Assembly: GCA_027310325.1 (NCBI GenBank) | Contig: DAIDBB010000542.1 | Coordinates: 1-5,873, forward strand | Direction of reading: 5' to 3' | Length of the DNA: 5,873 nucleotides | From: a bacterium | Lineage (GTDB): Bacteria; Desulfobacterota; GWC2-55-46 | Part shown: positions 5,300 through 5,873 of the stretch, one piece after another | Position numbering within the stretch: the stretch's first letter is position 1 | Layout: each line of letters opens with the position of its first letter | Made by a program: the position numbers and the translations under genes | The notes under the pieces: generated by a model | What the model was told of the DNA's origin: nothing | Seen by the model: only the letters and a program-made list of their open reading frames with translations | Database searches by the model: none

Positions 5300-5873
5300 A
5301 TGAAAAAGAACATCCTTGCCGTTTCGCTCTTCTTCGCGGTGATTCTGAACTGCTCAAATGCCCTGGCTTTTGTGCATATCGAAGGAAGATACTGGTTTAC
5401 GGATTTAAGCAACATCGCCAGCGCGTCTGCCGCGGGAGTGACCGGGACGGACCTTAACTTCATAAAGGACCTTGACCTGGAGAAAAGAAAGGACTTCTGG
5501 GAGGCACGGGTAAGCCTTGAGCTCGACGAGCATCGGATAAGGTATGGATTTCTTCCGCTCAAATGGAACGGGTCCAGGAACTTGGCTGGAAGTATAAGTT
5601 TTAAAGGACAGACTTTTACCGGTCAGACGGATTCGACTCTGGAGGCCGATTATCACAGGCTGGGCTACAAATATGATTTCGTAGACCTTCTCGGGAGCGA
5701 CTTAGGGGTCATAATAGAGCTTAAATACTTTAAAGCCACCCTTGGGATCAAAAGCCCCGCGGGGCCTGCCGAATCGCTGGGAATAGACGCCTTTTTCCCA
5801 ACGGTAGGGGTGTCCGGACATCTGGGACTGCCCTTCAACATGAACGTCGGAGGGGAGATCACCGGCGTTATGC
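5300..5873 (+). CDS. Outer-membrane beta-barrel protein, 3' end outside window
   Basis: The frame is open from ATG 5300 to the window end (191 complete codons). Residues 1-23 form a type I signal peptide (MKKN, hydrophobic core, cleavage after ALA, mature start FVHIEGRYW). The mature part shows alternating polar/hydrophobic strands separated by short turns: FVHIEGRYWFTDL, DFWEARVSLELDEHRIRYGFLPLKWNG, SISFKGQTF, STLEADYHRLGYKYDFVDL, LGVIIELKYFKATLGI and the glycine-rich GVSGHLGLPFNMNVGGEI. This matches uncharacterised outer-membrane barrels common in Geobacter-like and Nitrospirota-like genomes. Strand count and closing residue cannot be judged because the C-terminus is missing. Cys18 sits in ILNC without a small residue at -1, so I do not call a lipoprotein. 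It is separated from the upstream operon by the hairpin region, and could be a partner of that operon or independent. Transport substrate unknown. Confidence 0.82.
   Translation, partial: MKKNILAVSLFFAVILNCSNALAFVHIEGRYWFTDLSNIASASAAGVTGTDLNFIKDLDLEKRKDFWEARVSLELDEHRIRYGFLPLKWNGSRNLAGSISFKGQTFTGQTDSTLEADYHRLGYKYDFVDLLGSDLGVIIELKYFKATLGIKSPAGPAESLGIDAFFPTVGVSGHLGLPFNMNVGGEITGVM

Overview
The window is one strand-uniform block of cell-envelope genes. Six genes all read rightward; the first is cut at its 5' end and the last at its 3' end. Every N-terminus that is visible carries an export signal: three lipoprotein signal peptides and two type I signal peptides. This points to a diderm (Gram-negative) bacterium. 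Frequent AGG (Arg) and ATA/ATC (Ile) codons, mid-range GC, strong AGGAG-type ribosome sites and the family mix resemble deltaproteobacterial or Nitrospirota-like genomes. That placement is an impression, not a demonstrated assignment.

Layout. Bases 3-347 hold the C-terminus of a protein with a FlgT/CsgG-neighbourhood type alpha/beta domain. Bases 384-1766 encode a lipoprotein with a DUF799/GNA1162-like N-terminal half and a LolA/DUF4412-like C-terminal half, starting at TTG. Bases 1808-2788 encode a CsgG-family lipoprotein with a FlgT_C-like tail. Bases 2797-4002 encode a lipoprotein with TPR-like helices followed by SLH-like repeats. Bases 4034-4873 encode an LPP20-family periplasmic protein without a lipid anchor. 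Gaps between these five genes are 36, 41, 8 and 31 bases, which fits one operon. Bases 4874-5299 are a gene-poor stretch with four consecutive imperfect or perfect hairpins between 4956 and 5261. From 5300 to the window end runs an outer-membrane beta-barrel protein, open at the edge.

How the genes may work together. A DUF799 lipoprotein next to a CsgG-family lipoprotein and a helical-repeat lipoprotein recalls the DUF799/DUF4810/CsgG triad of Neisseria (GNA1162 neighbourhood). LPP20, CsgG-like and FlgT_C-like modules together recall the FlgO/FlgP/FlgT outer-membrane flagellar ring proteins of Vibrio. My inference is that the operon encodes an uncharacterised outer-membrane or periplasmic assembly: lipid-anchored subunits, an SLH module that could hold cell-wall polymer, and a soluble LPP20 subunit. 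No substrate, flagellar gene or curli subunit is visible, so the function stays open. The beta-barrel after the hairpin region may belong to the same locus or to a separate transcription unit.
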